A stretch of DNA of 64,000 nt, from contig NW_022985212.1 of NCBI RefSeq assembly GCF_010093535.1, forward strand, positions 159,104 through 223,103. Direction: 5' to 3'. Positions 20,831-32,385 of the stretch are shown here, in pieces. The notes below the pieces were generated by a model. It had not been told where the DNA came from. It saw only the letters and a list, made by a program, of their open reading frames with translations, and did no database searches. Every line of letters begins with the position of its first letter. Positions within the stretch are counted from its first letter, which is position 1. The translations under genes were made by a program, and so were the position numbers. Source of the DNA: Lindgomyces ingoldianus. Its lineage: Eukaryota; Ascomycota; Dothideomycetes; Pleosporales; Lindgomycetaceae.

Positions 20831-23800
20831 TAAGCCTTATATAAAGGTGTTATTAGTCTAGTTAGTCTAGAGCATCTTTGCGCACAAGGTTTAGCTAGTC
20901 TACAGATGCTTCTATCTAGACAGAGAGGCAGTTAGTTAGGACTAATAATTAAAAAGCCTAGTTTAGTGTTTTCTTTATACATGCATTTACTAAGTTATCT
21001 TTACTATTAATTTACTTTATTTTAGTAATTTCCCTCTTTTTATATAATTTATAGAGTAATATAATGTTAATTATAAGTTACTTTTTACTAGTAGTGCCTA
21101 GCTTAATAAGGTAATTATATAAAAACCTTAAATTTATGCAGATTACTACTAAGATTAGTAGCAGTTTAAGCGTTTATATAATTTGCTATAGAGTTGTACT
21201 AAGTGCAATTACATTATTAAACTCTTTAACTATTCTATATAGTTTGCTAGCAAGGACACTCCTAGTTACTCTTTTACACTTAGTAAAATTTTAGTGTATA
21301 ATATTACCTAGTATTTTAAAGCAGTTGCTTTACTCTATACAGTCTTTATTACTTAATATAATTAAAAATCCTAGCTATAAGCTAAAGTTTTTATTATTAG
21401 TAAATAATCTATTTATAAAGATAAACAGCTTTACATAGTTAAGCTGTAATAGTAAAAAGGTAAGACTATGCTTACTATTATCTATCTACTATTAAATTTA
21501 TCTGTTAAGTATATTAATGTTATTATGTAAAAGGTCTATAGTTTATGCAGTAATAAACAGGTTAAATGCTGCCTCTAGTTAACATATAGATGTAATATAT
21601 GCCCCTCTTACACATTACTTAATATATTATTATGCAGCATCCTTGTCCTTTAGGTTAATTATATAAAGGTAGCTTACTTATTTCTTTTAAGTAAGAACTA
21701 TTATATTATGTGTAAGCTTAATTCTTTTACTATTAAACTTAATAAGCTGCTTCTTTGCTAAAATAGTTTTACCCTTTATGTAAAACTTTGCTTTTTATAG
21801 TTTTTTCTTTTCTTTTTACACAAAATTTTTTATTATAATGCTTAAAGTGTTATCTGTCTACAGGCTAGTAATACTAAAAGTGTGCTCTCCTTTATTAGTA
21901 ATTAAGAGGTAAGGGTTATATAAAAAGATGTGCATACACAGCTTTTCTTTATAGTAGTTATAGTATGTTTTAAACTAATACAGTCCTAATTTAGCAGCTC
22001 TATACAAGGGTTGTACAACCTAGAGTATTATATTTAGTAGAAAGCTCTAGCGCATCTCCTTTAGTAGCTTTGTGTATAGTGTGCGTATAAGCTTATCTGT
22101 TAATTAGATGTATACTTATGTAATATTACATAGTTTAAAATGCATTCTGTACATAGCTTTTAGGCTTGCTTTTATAGCTAGAAGTAGTCTTTAGCTTATC
22201 CTCTAGATAGTTAGTAACTAGGTAAAGATTTCTCTCTTCTCTTTATCTAAGTAGCTAGCAAACACTAGGCAGGATTTTTTATATAGTTAAGTTGTTTTAC
22301 CTTTTACTTCTTATATAAAGTAGAGGTTAAAAATCTAACCTTTGTACTTTATTAAGTTGTACGCTATAACCTTAAAAGTGCTATTAGTAATTAGAGTGTC
22401 TATCTTTATGTAGTCTAATTTCTTAAATAGTTTTCTAGGTGTAGTAATTACACTGTCTGTACAGAGCTTAATAGATAAGGCCTAATTATTCTTCTCTTTC
22501 TAGGTTAGAAATACCTAGTCTAGACTTTATGTAAGTTTTCTTTACCTTTTACTTCTCCTTATATCTATATCTTCCTTTTGCACTAGTGCAGCATTGCTAT
22601 TCTAAAGGGCTTAGTCTGTAGTAGGCTCTAGTTCTGCCTCTACAACATTTTTATAAGGCTGTCCTCTTTTCCTCTTCTTTAAGGGATCTCTTTATATAAG
22701 GATTAGTTTATCTAGGTTATTTGTTATAGGTAAGTTATCTTTTTTTTTTTTATAGTATAGTTTAACCTGTGTACATTAGAGCTTTAGTAGGCTATTCTTT
22801 CTCTTAATAATAATGTTTCTTCTTTTAATGCTCTTAATCTTATATAGGCTAGTCTAGCCTTTCTTCTCTCTCTATGCTATAATCTCTAAGCTAAGGGGGA
22901 GGTTAAGAACTTTATGTGTTATAAAGCTATTATAGGTGTTAATTACATAATTAATATTTACTTTTATATAGTCCTTTTAAAGTATCTTTATTACCTTTTA
23001 TACAGCGCTTGCTTATGTAATAATGTCTAGTAATAGTAGAGAGTCTAGGTTAATTTTTAGGTATGCCCTAAAGACTAGCAGCGTGGGTACTAGACTGTGT
23101 GGGCTAGCTGTGTTGTTTAGAGCCTTAACTGCTATCTGCAGGATAGCCTTATTATCTATACAGTCACCTAGCTTAGTCTTTAGGATGTTAAACGCTTGTT
23201 AGAGAGGTGTGTGCGCGCGCTTAACCTTTCTAACTACCTAATATGCTTCTACAGGCATCTGCCTACATGTAGCTTCTATAATCTTTACATAAGCTTAAAA
23301 ATCTTTTAAAGTAAAGTTTATACTAAGGTTATACACAATGTAGTCTAGGGGTTTTTAATAAGTGTTAATCTAGCATTTACACAGTGCATCCTAGGTATTT
23401 TGTGCAGACATAGATTTTAGGAATGTAGTAGCCTAAAATAATATATCTACATTAATAACATGTAAAACATCCTTATTATTAATTTATATAATGTTAATAA
23501 TAACTTTATAGTTAAAGTAGGTGTTATCTTTAATTATAAACTTAAATCTTTGTAGAGCCTAGTTATATAATTAGTAAAGGTAGCAGAACTTCTTAATCTT
23601 TTCTAGCACTACAGCATTAATGTTATAGCTAGCGCTAGTTAGCATCTTCTAGAGTCTCTTTATGCAGGGGTGTCTAAATTAGCAGTAGAGGCGGTAGAGT
23701 TTTAATTTAGTAAAGAAAGACATAGATTCTTCCTTACTAATATTAAAAAAAAAGTGTCTCTATTTTTATATAATAAGTACTATAGTTTTGTCTTTACATA

Positions 23801-24960
23801 TAATAACATTTAAAATGTTGTTAAAGTATGCTTTAAGTTAGTTAGCATCTGCTAGTAATAGCAGAAATAGTGTTAGAGTCTTTAGAATGTAGTATGTAAC
23901 TAGACTAATTAAGTTCTAGATTTATACAGTACTAATTAATTTCTTTAGTGTCTAGCTTTTAAAGCTAATATCTGTTTAGCTAAGTGTCTAATTAATTTCT
24001 ATATGTAGGTTCTCTTATACGTACGCCTTAAGTTAGAACTTGCTAATAGTAGAGATCTTTACTGCGCCTATGTTCTATAGTTTGCCTTAGTATACTGTAT
24101 AGTATTAGTTGTTAAGAATAAACTGCTTAGCATATTTTTTAGGTTTAATGCTATAGATGTTTTCTTCTGTTGCATAGTGTAAATAAGTAGTAAAGGTAAA
24201 GTAGTTAATAGCTTTTTTAGCATTTTTACCCTTTTATTTTATTTTCTTTGCATTGTGTAAATTATTCTCTTTTTTAAAGTAACCTTTAAAGTCTTAGATG
24301 TATAAGGTAATAGCTTTATATAATAAAGTTTTATTATAGAAATCTTTATATAAAGCAACATACTAGTTCTTTGCTTATATATAGTTATTATAAAGGTAGT
24401 GTAATAACTAACATTTTTCTTTATAGTAGACAAAGCACTTTTTTATCTACATGTAGTTATCTCTAGATTATAGCCTAAACCTAGATAAAGATTTTTTATA
24501 TTATTCTTTTCTACATAAAAGAAAGCTTTCTTCTTGTTATGTAAACTTTTGTTATGCAGAGTTGTATTAGCAGTCTATGTAGTATGTATTAGGCAGTTTC
24601 TAGAGGTATTAGTTTACTCTTTAGTCTATAGTAACTTAGAGTAATGCCTATAGGTTGCTAAATAAGGCTTTGCATAAAAGCTTAATAGTAAACATAGCAT
24701 GTTCTAGTTCTAGTTGTCCTTAACAGGCTTATACAACAGCAGTGTGTAGTAAAACATCTTTTTAAAATTCTATTCTTAGTGCCCTTTATGTAAGCGTAAG
24801 CTTGTTAATTATTATTTTAAAAGCTTTATATAAACTTTTATTAAAGTTCTTTTATTAGTATTATATAAAAGTTATTGTTGTCTAGTCTGTCTAGTACTAG
24901 CTATAGTTTACATTAGTGTTAAAGTAACTACTTAAGGTGTTGTATAAATGCTTCTAGTTA
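20831..24960 (-). pseudogene. E1 copia pol: integrase, RT and RNase H, RIP-degraded
   Basis: Minus-strand translation through stops gives the fungal copia order. The integrase end is at about 23190-23060 (AFNILKTKLGDCIDNKAIL, then VKALNNTAS and LVPTLLVF; the usual AGPDG appears as ASPHS). The GKGWTGPY-like block is near 22850 (REKKGWTSLYKIKSI). RT end follows at about 22000-21870 (a degraded QTDDT). RNase H is at 21840-20850 with CKRVTRSVLASKLYRIV, FLYNYLIKLGTT and KKREITKI. The family matches Ty1/copia polyproteins of filamentous ascomycetes. Dozens of stops make it dead. 21841-24930 is the segment missing from E2, E4 and E5. Confidence 0.88.
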
Positions 24961-25929
24961 TGTCTAGGGCCTATGTTATACATATAGTATATATTTACTT
25001 AACCTTTTAGAATATCTAGAAAGATGTCTATGTACTAAGTTTCCTAAATATCTAGCTATTAACATAGATTAATAAAAATCTTTATTTTATTTATAAGAAT
25101 ATTATATAGTTAACTTATATAGTTATTATTTTTCTTTTATGCTTTTTAGAATTATATAATCTTATCTACTAAAAGTTTTTCTTTAGTAGTTTCCCTCTAA
25201 GGTAGAAGTTTATACAGGCTGTAATGTAGTATAGATTGTGCAGGTGGTATTAGTAGTGCATACACTACTGCAGGCAGTGGTGTGTACAATTAAGGGTGTA
25301 GAGCAGGCGTTAGGTAGGGTGGCATGTATTATTTATACAGTAATTAGTGTAGTGCTAGCTAAGGTGTAAGAGCAGGTAATACTAGTATATTTAGTGTTAA
25401 TAGCAGCATTATGTTTAGTCTGCTTCTGTGTAGAGCCTTATATAGTAATAAAGGTTACATATAAAGCTTTTCTAGTGTAATTACTTTCTCTTATGCTATA
25501 TTATACAGCTTCTAGGCTTAGGTACCTTTAGTGCCTAGCTATAGTGTAATTCCTTTGTTCTTTAGCACTTGTATAAGCTTCTTTTTAAATATATAGCTAA
25601 GTGCTAAGAAGTCTTATAGTGTCTATTCTTTAAAATCTTTTATGTACGCACTTAAAAAGGTAGCGCTTTTCTAAGTTATTATGCATAGATTAGTAATTAT
25701 ATAACTTATATATAATTAAGTTTATAAGCTTGTTAAAGCCTTTAACATATTAATTTTATTATTTTAGTACTCTAGGCTAGTCTTATTCTGTAGTGTTACC
25801 TCTAATATCCTTATGTCTTTTATAAGTTATTTATATAATAAAAATTATTCCTTATTCTTTCTATTATTACATAAAGTTGTTAGTTGCTAGTAGAATTTTA
25901 TTATAATAGTATAGTTAATTACTTTTCTA

Positions 25930-26315
25930 GTAAATTATATAAGTACTGCTATTATCTAGCTACTAGGTTATGCAGCTTTAATAGCTTTAGTGTGCGCCTT
26001 ACACTATCTCCTTCTTACTTTGTATAGTAGCAGAGCTTACTGTATAATATAAAAGATTAATGTGCTATTGTCTAGCTACTAGGTTGTGCAGCTTTAGTAG
26101 CTTTAGTGTGCGTCTTACACTATCTCCTTTTTACTTTATATAGTAGTAAGGCTTGCTATATAATATAAAGAATTAATCTACTATTCTAAAAAATAAGTAA
26201 CTAAATAAAGTACTTTATAAGGTGTAAGTGCTTTATTATTACTTTTTTTAAAAAATAAGTAATAAAATAAAGTACTTTATAAAGTGTAAGTACTTTATTA
26301 TTACTTTTACTAATT
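25930..26315. repeat. Leader tandem repeats of E1
   Basis: Two tandem units of about 105 bp, each with TGCAGCTTTA(A/G)TAGCTTTAGTGTGCG and a GCTTGCTGTATAAT-like end. They are followed by two shorter units of about 65 bp with AAAGTACTTTATAA. They lie just downstream of the 5' LTR in transcription order. Copy number differs between E1, E2, E3, E4 and E5. Confidence 0.85.
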
Positions 26316-26344
26316 TATAGTTAATTAAATTAACTACTAATTAG

Positions 26345-26624
26345 TGTTAAATAGGCTTTAATAGCTAGCTGCTTATAGTATAAGCACTTAAGTAGTAAGA
26401 GTAAGAGTAGTGTATAGTGTACACAGCGTATAAGGTAGGTAAAGTAAAGGCAATATGTTTTTAGTTCTATTACTCTTATCTTTTCTCTGTATAGAGAAAA
26501 AAGGGGATATCTAGATGTTTACGCACAGAGGTTCGCGCACAAGCATCATGTGACATAGATACGTGGTCCTGCTCGTGCGCGATCGCTTGTATCCAGATCG
26601 TGACGCTGCTGCTGCGTACAGACA
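26345..26624 (-). repeat. 5' LTR of E1
   Basis: 280 bp. The right (outer) half keeps CGATCGCTTGTATCCAGATCGTGACG. The left (inner) half is RIP-converted (TTAATAGCTAGC, GTAGTGTATAGTGTACAC). Confidence 0.93.
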
Positions 26625-26883
26625 AGATCTTTATATAAATGTTTTATAAAGCTTAGTATAATAAATAAAAAAGGCTTATAATTAATATTATATTAATTTA
26701 AAAATTATATAAGAAAAAAAAGATTATAAATATTAAGTAAATTAATAAAAAAAACTTAGTAAATGCTTATATAAAAAAGGTGCTAAACTTTACACTTAAG
26801 AAACTAATTTTACATAACTAACTAACTATTAGAGTTAAAGCATTAGTTAATAAACTTAAGCCTATATAAAATAATAAATAAGG
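26625..26883 (+). pseudogene. Copia element H, piece 3: end of RNase H
   Basis: Only about 250 bp separate E1 and E2. The plus-strand frame gives RSLYKCFIKLSIINKKG, matching the SLYECLVKLGTTKEKR block that follows piece 2 in copia RNase H. It is bounded by the E1 duplication AGATC and the E2 duplication TAAGG (26879-26883). Confidence 0.75.
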
Positions 26884-27162
26884 TGTCTGTACGCAGCAGC
26901 AGCGTCACGGTCTGGATACAAGCGATCGCGCACGAGCAGGACCACGTATCTATGTCACATAATGCTTGTGCGCAAACCTCTGTGCGTAAACATTTAAATA
27001 TCCCCCTTTTTTTTATATAAAGAAAAGATAAGAGTAATAAAACTAGAAATATATTACTCTTATTTTACTTACCTTATACGCTGTGCATACTATACACTAC
27101 TTTTACTTTTACTACTTAAGTGCTTATACTATAAGCAGCTAGCTATTAAAGCTTATTTAACA
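26884..27162 (+). repeat. 5' LTR of E2
   Basis: The outer (left) half is spared (GTACGCAGCAGCAGCGTCACGG, CGATCGCGCACGAGCAGG). The inner half is RIP-converted (ATATATTACTCTTATTTTAC). Confidence 0.92.
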
Positions 27163-27329
27163 CTAATTAGTAGTTAATTTAATTAACTATAAATTAGTAA
27201 AAGTAATAATAAAGTACTTATACTTTATAAAGTACTTTATTTTATTACTTATTTTTTAAGAAAAGTAATAATAAAACACTTACACTTTATAAAGTACTTT
27301 ATTTAGTTACTTATTTTTTAAAATAGTAG

Positions 27330-27560
27330 ATTAATTCTTTACATTATATAGTAAGCTCTACTACTGTATAAAGTAAAAAAAAGATAGTATAAAATGCACA
27401 CTAAAGCTATTAAAGCTGTATAACTTAGTAGCTAGATAATAGTAAATTAATTTTTTACATTATACAGTAAGCTCTACTACTATATAAAGTAAAAAAAAGA
27501 TAGTATAAGGTGTACACTAAAGCTATTAAAGCTGTACAACTTAGTAGCTAGATAATAGCA
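27330..27560. repeat. Leader tandem repeats of E2
   Basis: Two units of about 110 bp starting TTACATTATA(T/C)AGTAAGCTCTACTAC and ending GCTAGATAATAG, equivalent to the E1 leader repeats. Confidence 0.8.
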
Positions 27561-29256
27561 GTACTTATGTAATTTACTAAAAAAGTAATTAACTATACTA
27601 TTATAATAAAATTCTACTAGTAACTAATAACTTTATGTAATAATAAAAAAAATAAGAAATAATTTTTATTATATAAATAACTTATAAAAGACATAGAGAT
27701 ATTAAAGGTAACACTATAAAATAAAACTAGCCTAGAGTACTAGAATAATAAGATTAATATATTAAAAGCTTTAATAAGCTTATAAACTTAATTATATATA
27801 AGTTATATAATTACTAATTTATGCATAATAACTTAAAAAGGCGCTACTTTTTTAAGTTTATATATAAAGAATTTTAAAAAATAAACACTATAAGACTTCT
27901 TAGCACTTAGCTATGTATTTAAAAAGAAGCTTATATAAGTACTAAAGAATAAAAGAATTACACTATAGCTAGGCACTAAAGGTACTTAAGCCTAGAAGCT
28001 ATATAATATAGCATAAAAAAAGTAATTACACTAAAAAAGCTTTATATATAACTTTTATTACTATATAAGGCTCTACATAGAAGTAGACTAAATATAATGC
28101 TGCTATTAACACTAAACATACTAGCATTACCTGCTTCTATACTTTAGCTAGCACTACACTAATTACTGTACAAATAATACATGCTACTCTACCTAACACC
28201 TGCTCTACACCCTTAATTGTACACACTACTGCCTACAGTAGTGTATACACTACTAATTCTACCTACATAATCTATACTATATTATAACTTATATAAACTT
28301 TTACTTTAAAGGGAAACTACTAAAGAAAAACTTTTAGTAAATAAGATTATATAATTTTAAAAGGCATAAAAAAAAATAATAACTATATAGGTTAACTATA
28401 TAACATTTTTATAAATAAAATAAAATTTTTTATTAATCTATGTTAATAGCTAAATATTTAGAAAACTTAGTACACAGACATCTTTCTAGATATTCTAAAA
28501 GGTTAGGTAAATATGCACTATATGTATAACATAGGCTCTAGACATAACTAGAAGCATTTATACAACACCTTAAGCATTATAATAAAGGATTTTATGTAAA
28601 AAGAAGAAAAGAAACTGCAAAAAGCAAAGTTCTATATAAAAGGTAAAGCTATTTTAGTAAAAAAGCAGCTTATTAAGTTTAACAGTAGAAAGATTAAACT
28701 TACACATAACATAGTAGTTTTTACTTAGAAAAAATAAGTAAGCTACCTTTATATAATTAACTTAGAAAATAAGAATGCTGTATAATAATATATTAAGTAA
28801 CATGTAAGAAAGGTATACATTATATCTATATGTTAACTAGAGGTAGTATTTAACTTGTCTATTACTGCATAAACTATAGACCTTTTATATAATAATATTA
28901 ACACACTTAACACATAAATCTAATAGCAGATAGATAATAGTAAGTGTAGTCTTACTTTTCTACTATTACAGCATAATTATGTAAAGCTGTTTATTTTTAT
29001 AGATAAATTATTTGCTAATAATAAAAACCTTAGCTTATAGCTAGCATTTTTAATTATATTAAGTAATAAAGACTATATAAAGTAAAGCAACTACTTTAAA
29101 ATACTAGGTAACATTATACACTAGAATTCTACTAAGTGTAAAAGAGTAACTAAAAGTGTTCTTACTAGCAAACTATATAGAATAGTTAAAAAGTTTAATA
29201 ATGTAATTACTTTTAGTATAACTTTATAGTAAATTATATAAACACTTAAACTACTA

Positions 29257-30356
29257 ACGTACTTTATAGGCAAGTTGCTTACACACCTAAGTTGCTTACT
29301 TTTGCTAAGACTCTACTAAACTACTCTTTCTACACTAATGCATTCCCCACAACACTACTTAGACGCGCTAAAAGAATGTTAGATATAGCTTACACTCTAA
29401 GCTTTTAAATAAGACATAAAACTTTTAAAAAAATGTGCTATAGCTATGTATAAAGTTCTATAAAAAATAATAAATAACTATAGCACTAGATAACCTTTAC
29501 AAGCTAATTCTACAGCTAAATTATAAAGGCTAGGCAATAAAAAGAAGCAGGTAATTGTTAAGACTAAACTTAAGCTATATGCACAAGGAATTTCCCCTTA
29601 GATAGCATTTATAGCTAATATAGCTAATTTTTTGCGCGCTAAGTGTAATCTAGGCTATGTTTATATAAACTAGCCTAGTATATTTATAAAGCGTTATTTA
29701 GAGCTTAAAGTAACATTTAAGTGTAAGTATAACTATAAGAAAGCTTTTTATAAGAGTTCTAGGGTAATTTAAAGCAGGTTTAGCCTTGTAGAGAATATTA
29801 AAGCTAAGTATAGCATCTAGGATAATAACACATACAACTTTAGTAAGATAGAGTTTATAATTAGCTAAGTATCTCTTAACTATACTTACACTTAAAACTT
29901 TACTTTAAGCTTTAAATAACGCTTTACAAACATACTAGGCTAGTTTATGTAAACATAGCCTAGATTATGCTTAGCGCGTAAAGAATTAGCTATATTAGCT
30001 ATAAATGCTATCTAAGGGGAAATTCCTTGCGCATATAGCTTAAGTATAGTCTTAATAATTACCTGCTTCTTTTTATTACCTAGCCTCTGTAATTTAGCTG
30101 TAGAATTAGCTTGTAAAGGTTGTCTAGCACTATAGTTATTTATTATTTTTTATAAGACTTTATACATAGCTATAGCATATTTTTTTAAGAGTTTTATGTT
30201 TTATTTAAAAGCTTAGAGCGTAAGCTGTATCTAACATTCTTTTAGCATGTCTAAGTAGTGTTGTGGGGAATGCATTAGTGTAGAAAAGGTAGTTTAGTAG
30301 GGTCTTAGCAAAAGTAAGCAACTTAGGTGTGTGAGCAACTCGCCTATAAAGTACGT
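29257..30356. mobile_element. Fold-back (MITE-like) element, intact copy, TA duplication
   Basis: Starts ACGTACTTTATAGG and ends CCTATAAAGTACGT, flanked by TA (29255-29256, 30357-30358). The arms are inverted repeats of about 475 bp (29257-29731 and 29881-30356) around a 149-bp centre. There is no coding capacity. The uninterrupted site is present in E5 at about 61801-61820 (AAACTACTACTAATTTTAG). TA duplication suggests mobilisation by a Tc1/mariner-superfamily transposase; that is inference. Confidence 0.88.
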
Positions 30357-31786
30357 TACTAATCTTAGTAGTAATCTACATAGATTTAAGGTTTTTATAT
30401 AATTACCTTATTAAGCTAGGCACTACTAGTAAAAAGTAACTTATAATTAACATTATGTTACTTTATAAATTATATAAAAAAAGGAAAATTACTAAAATAA
30501 AGTAAATTAATAGTAAAAACAACTTAGTAGATATATATATAAAGAAAACACTAAACTAGGCTTTTTAATTATTAGTTCTAACTAACTGCCTCTTTGTCTA
30601 GATAAAAGCATCTGTAGACTAGCTAGATCTTATGCGTAGAGATGCTTTAGACTAACTAGACTAATAACGCCTTTATATAAAGCTTATTTTTTTATTTTTT
30701 TTATTATACACACTTATTTTTCTTATTATAAAATTAAAAAAAAAGAATATATAAAAAAAATAGTTTATTTATCTAATATATAGAAAAAGAAAAACACACT
30801 ACTTCTTATGTATAGTAGTTACAATGCAGACTACAGCTCTGCTATACACATAAGGCGTAGGCATTAGCCTAAAAGTTAGCTAGCATATAATACTTAATAA
30901 AAAAAAAGGCACTAGTAGTGCTGCTATAATAATAAGTACATAAAGTTACTAAGACTTAACTATAACTCTAGACTAAAACTACATAGAAGTACTTTTTATA
31001 ACACATAACTTTTGCTGCCTATAGCTGCAGATTAGTGCTAGTAAGTAAAATAACATTAATATTATAAAATAGTAAAGCTACTATATGCTACTTCTTAGCT
31101 TATCTATAATTAGCATTTTATATAAGAAAAAAGTAGAAAAGCTAAAAAATTTATATATTTATACTAAAATGCTAAATAAACTACTAATTAGTAGTAAAAC
31201 TAGTTAAAAAAGTAACATAAATGCGCCCTAGGCTGCTAGACTGCACAAGGACGTTAAAAACGCCCACACTAACAGCGCTAGAGGTAGAGGAGGAAGGCTA
31301 GAGAGACATCTCTCTCTGTGTGTGTGTGTGTGTGTGTGTGCAGGCAGGAGTATCTGTTACTGTTAGCACTATATAAAAAGAGAAAAAAGCTAGAGAATTA
31401 TATAGTAAGGCTTAAAAAGTAAAAAATAAAAAAAAGAAAGTAAAAAAAAAAAAAAACCTTATTATATACATCTCTCTACGCACCTGCCTACGCAAAGATT
31501 TTACACTATTCTAGTATAAAACCTTACATAAAATAGTTTATATACTACTAAATTACTTATAAAGTAAGTGTATAAAGGCTAGATAATAATAGCCTAAAAC
31601 ACTTTATACTATTTATAAAGCTATTTACATAGTGTAACTAGCCTATCTTAATATACAGCATTACTAAGGTAAGTTTTAATAAATAAAGTAAAGTAAAAGT
31701 AAAACATAATTAAATAAACCTATATAGACAAAAGGAAGGTAACACATATAAAAGGCAACTTTTTAGACAAAAAGAAAAGTTGCTAG

Positions 31787-32066
31787 TGTTTGTACATAGT
31801 AGTAGTATTATAGTTTAAATATAAGTAATTGCGCATAAGCAGAACTACATATCTATGTTATATAATACTTATGTGTAAACCTTTATGCATAAATATCTAA
31901 ATATCCTCTTTTTTCTCTATATAAAGGAAAGATAAAAGTAATAGAACTAGAAACATGTTACTCTTACTTTACTTACCTTGTACACTGTGCACACTGTACA
32001 CCACTCTTACTCTTGCTACTTAAGTGCTTATACTATAAGCAGCTAGCTGTCAGAGCCTTTTCAACA
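31787..32066 (+). repeat. 3' LTR of E2
   Basis: The inner (left) half is RIP-converted (TGTTTGTACATAGTAGTAGTATTATAG). The outer (right) half is spared (CACTGTGCACACTGTACACCACTC, GTCAGAGCC). The polypurine tract AAAAAGAAAAG precedes it. Confidence 0.93.
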
Positions 32067-32385
32067 TAAGGCGCTATGCTATAAAGACTTTAGTAGAACA
32101 AGTAGGGTAAACTAGATAAGGCCTGTATAAAGAAAAAAAAAAGTTGCTAGTATCTAAACAGCAGTATTTAAATATGCTGTTAGGCGTTACGTAATATAGT
32201 CTTATGTTACAGTTGTACGCACGAACAGATAAATATTCCTTTCCTTTACACAGACTAGAACAACAAGAAGAATTAACAACAGTTACCTGCTACCCCCCCT
32301 GCGCAATGTGTACACTGTGCAAACCTCTTTGCTTCGCACGTTCTTGTTAATTACAAATGCTAGCTAGCATAGAGCCTATTTAACA
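32067..32385 (+). mobile_element. Copia element H, 3' end with LTR (32151-32385)
   Basis: After the TAAGG duplication comes the H 3' tail, a purine tract (AAAGAAAAAAAAAAGTTGCTAG) and a 235-bp LTR that ends AGCTAGCATAGAGCCTATTTAACA. The ending and the tract are shared with the E family, so H is a diverged relative; its LTR start reads TATCTAAACAGCAG instead of TGTCTGTACGCAGC. Confidence 0.7.

Larger units (their letters stand above)
19443..26624 (-). mobile_element. Copia element E1, full-length type (7.2 kb)
   Basis: Two 280-bp LTRs (19443-19722 and 26345-26624), plus-strand form TGTT(G/A)AA...CAGACA, with an exact AGATC duplication at 19438-19442 and 26625-26629. Coding is on the minus strand. 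The polypurine-like AAAAAGAAAAGTTGCTAG lies just inside the left LTR, which is therefore the 3' LTR. Internal sequence is heavily RIP-mutated. It is the only complete undeleted copy in the window. Confidence 0.93.
26884..32066 (+). mobile_element. Copia element E2, internally deleted, head-to-head with E1
   Basis: LTRs at 26884-27162 and 31787-32066 (TGTCTGTACG...CAACA), exact TAAGG duplication (26879-26883, 32067-32071). Same family as E1 but on the plus strand. The segment equivalent to 21841-24930 of E1 is absent; the junction CACCTTAAGCATTATAATAAAGG is at about 28570-28590. A 1100-bp fold-back element sits at 29257-30356 in the RNase H region. RNase H remnant FLYNYLIKLGTT is just to its right. 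Confidence 0.93.

Noticed and set aside
19443..32066. One DNA transposon with long terminal inverted repeats
   Set aside because: Each half has its own direct LTRs and a different exact 5-bp duplication (AGATC, TAAGG), and both encode copia pol, so they are two retrotransposons.
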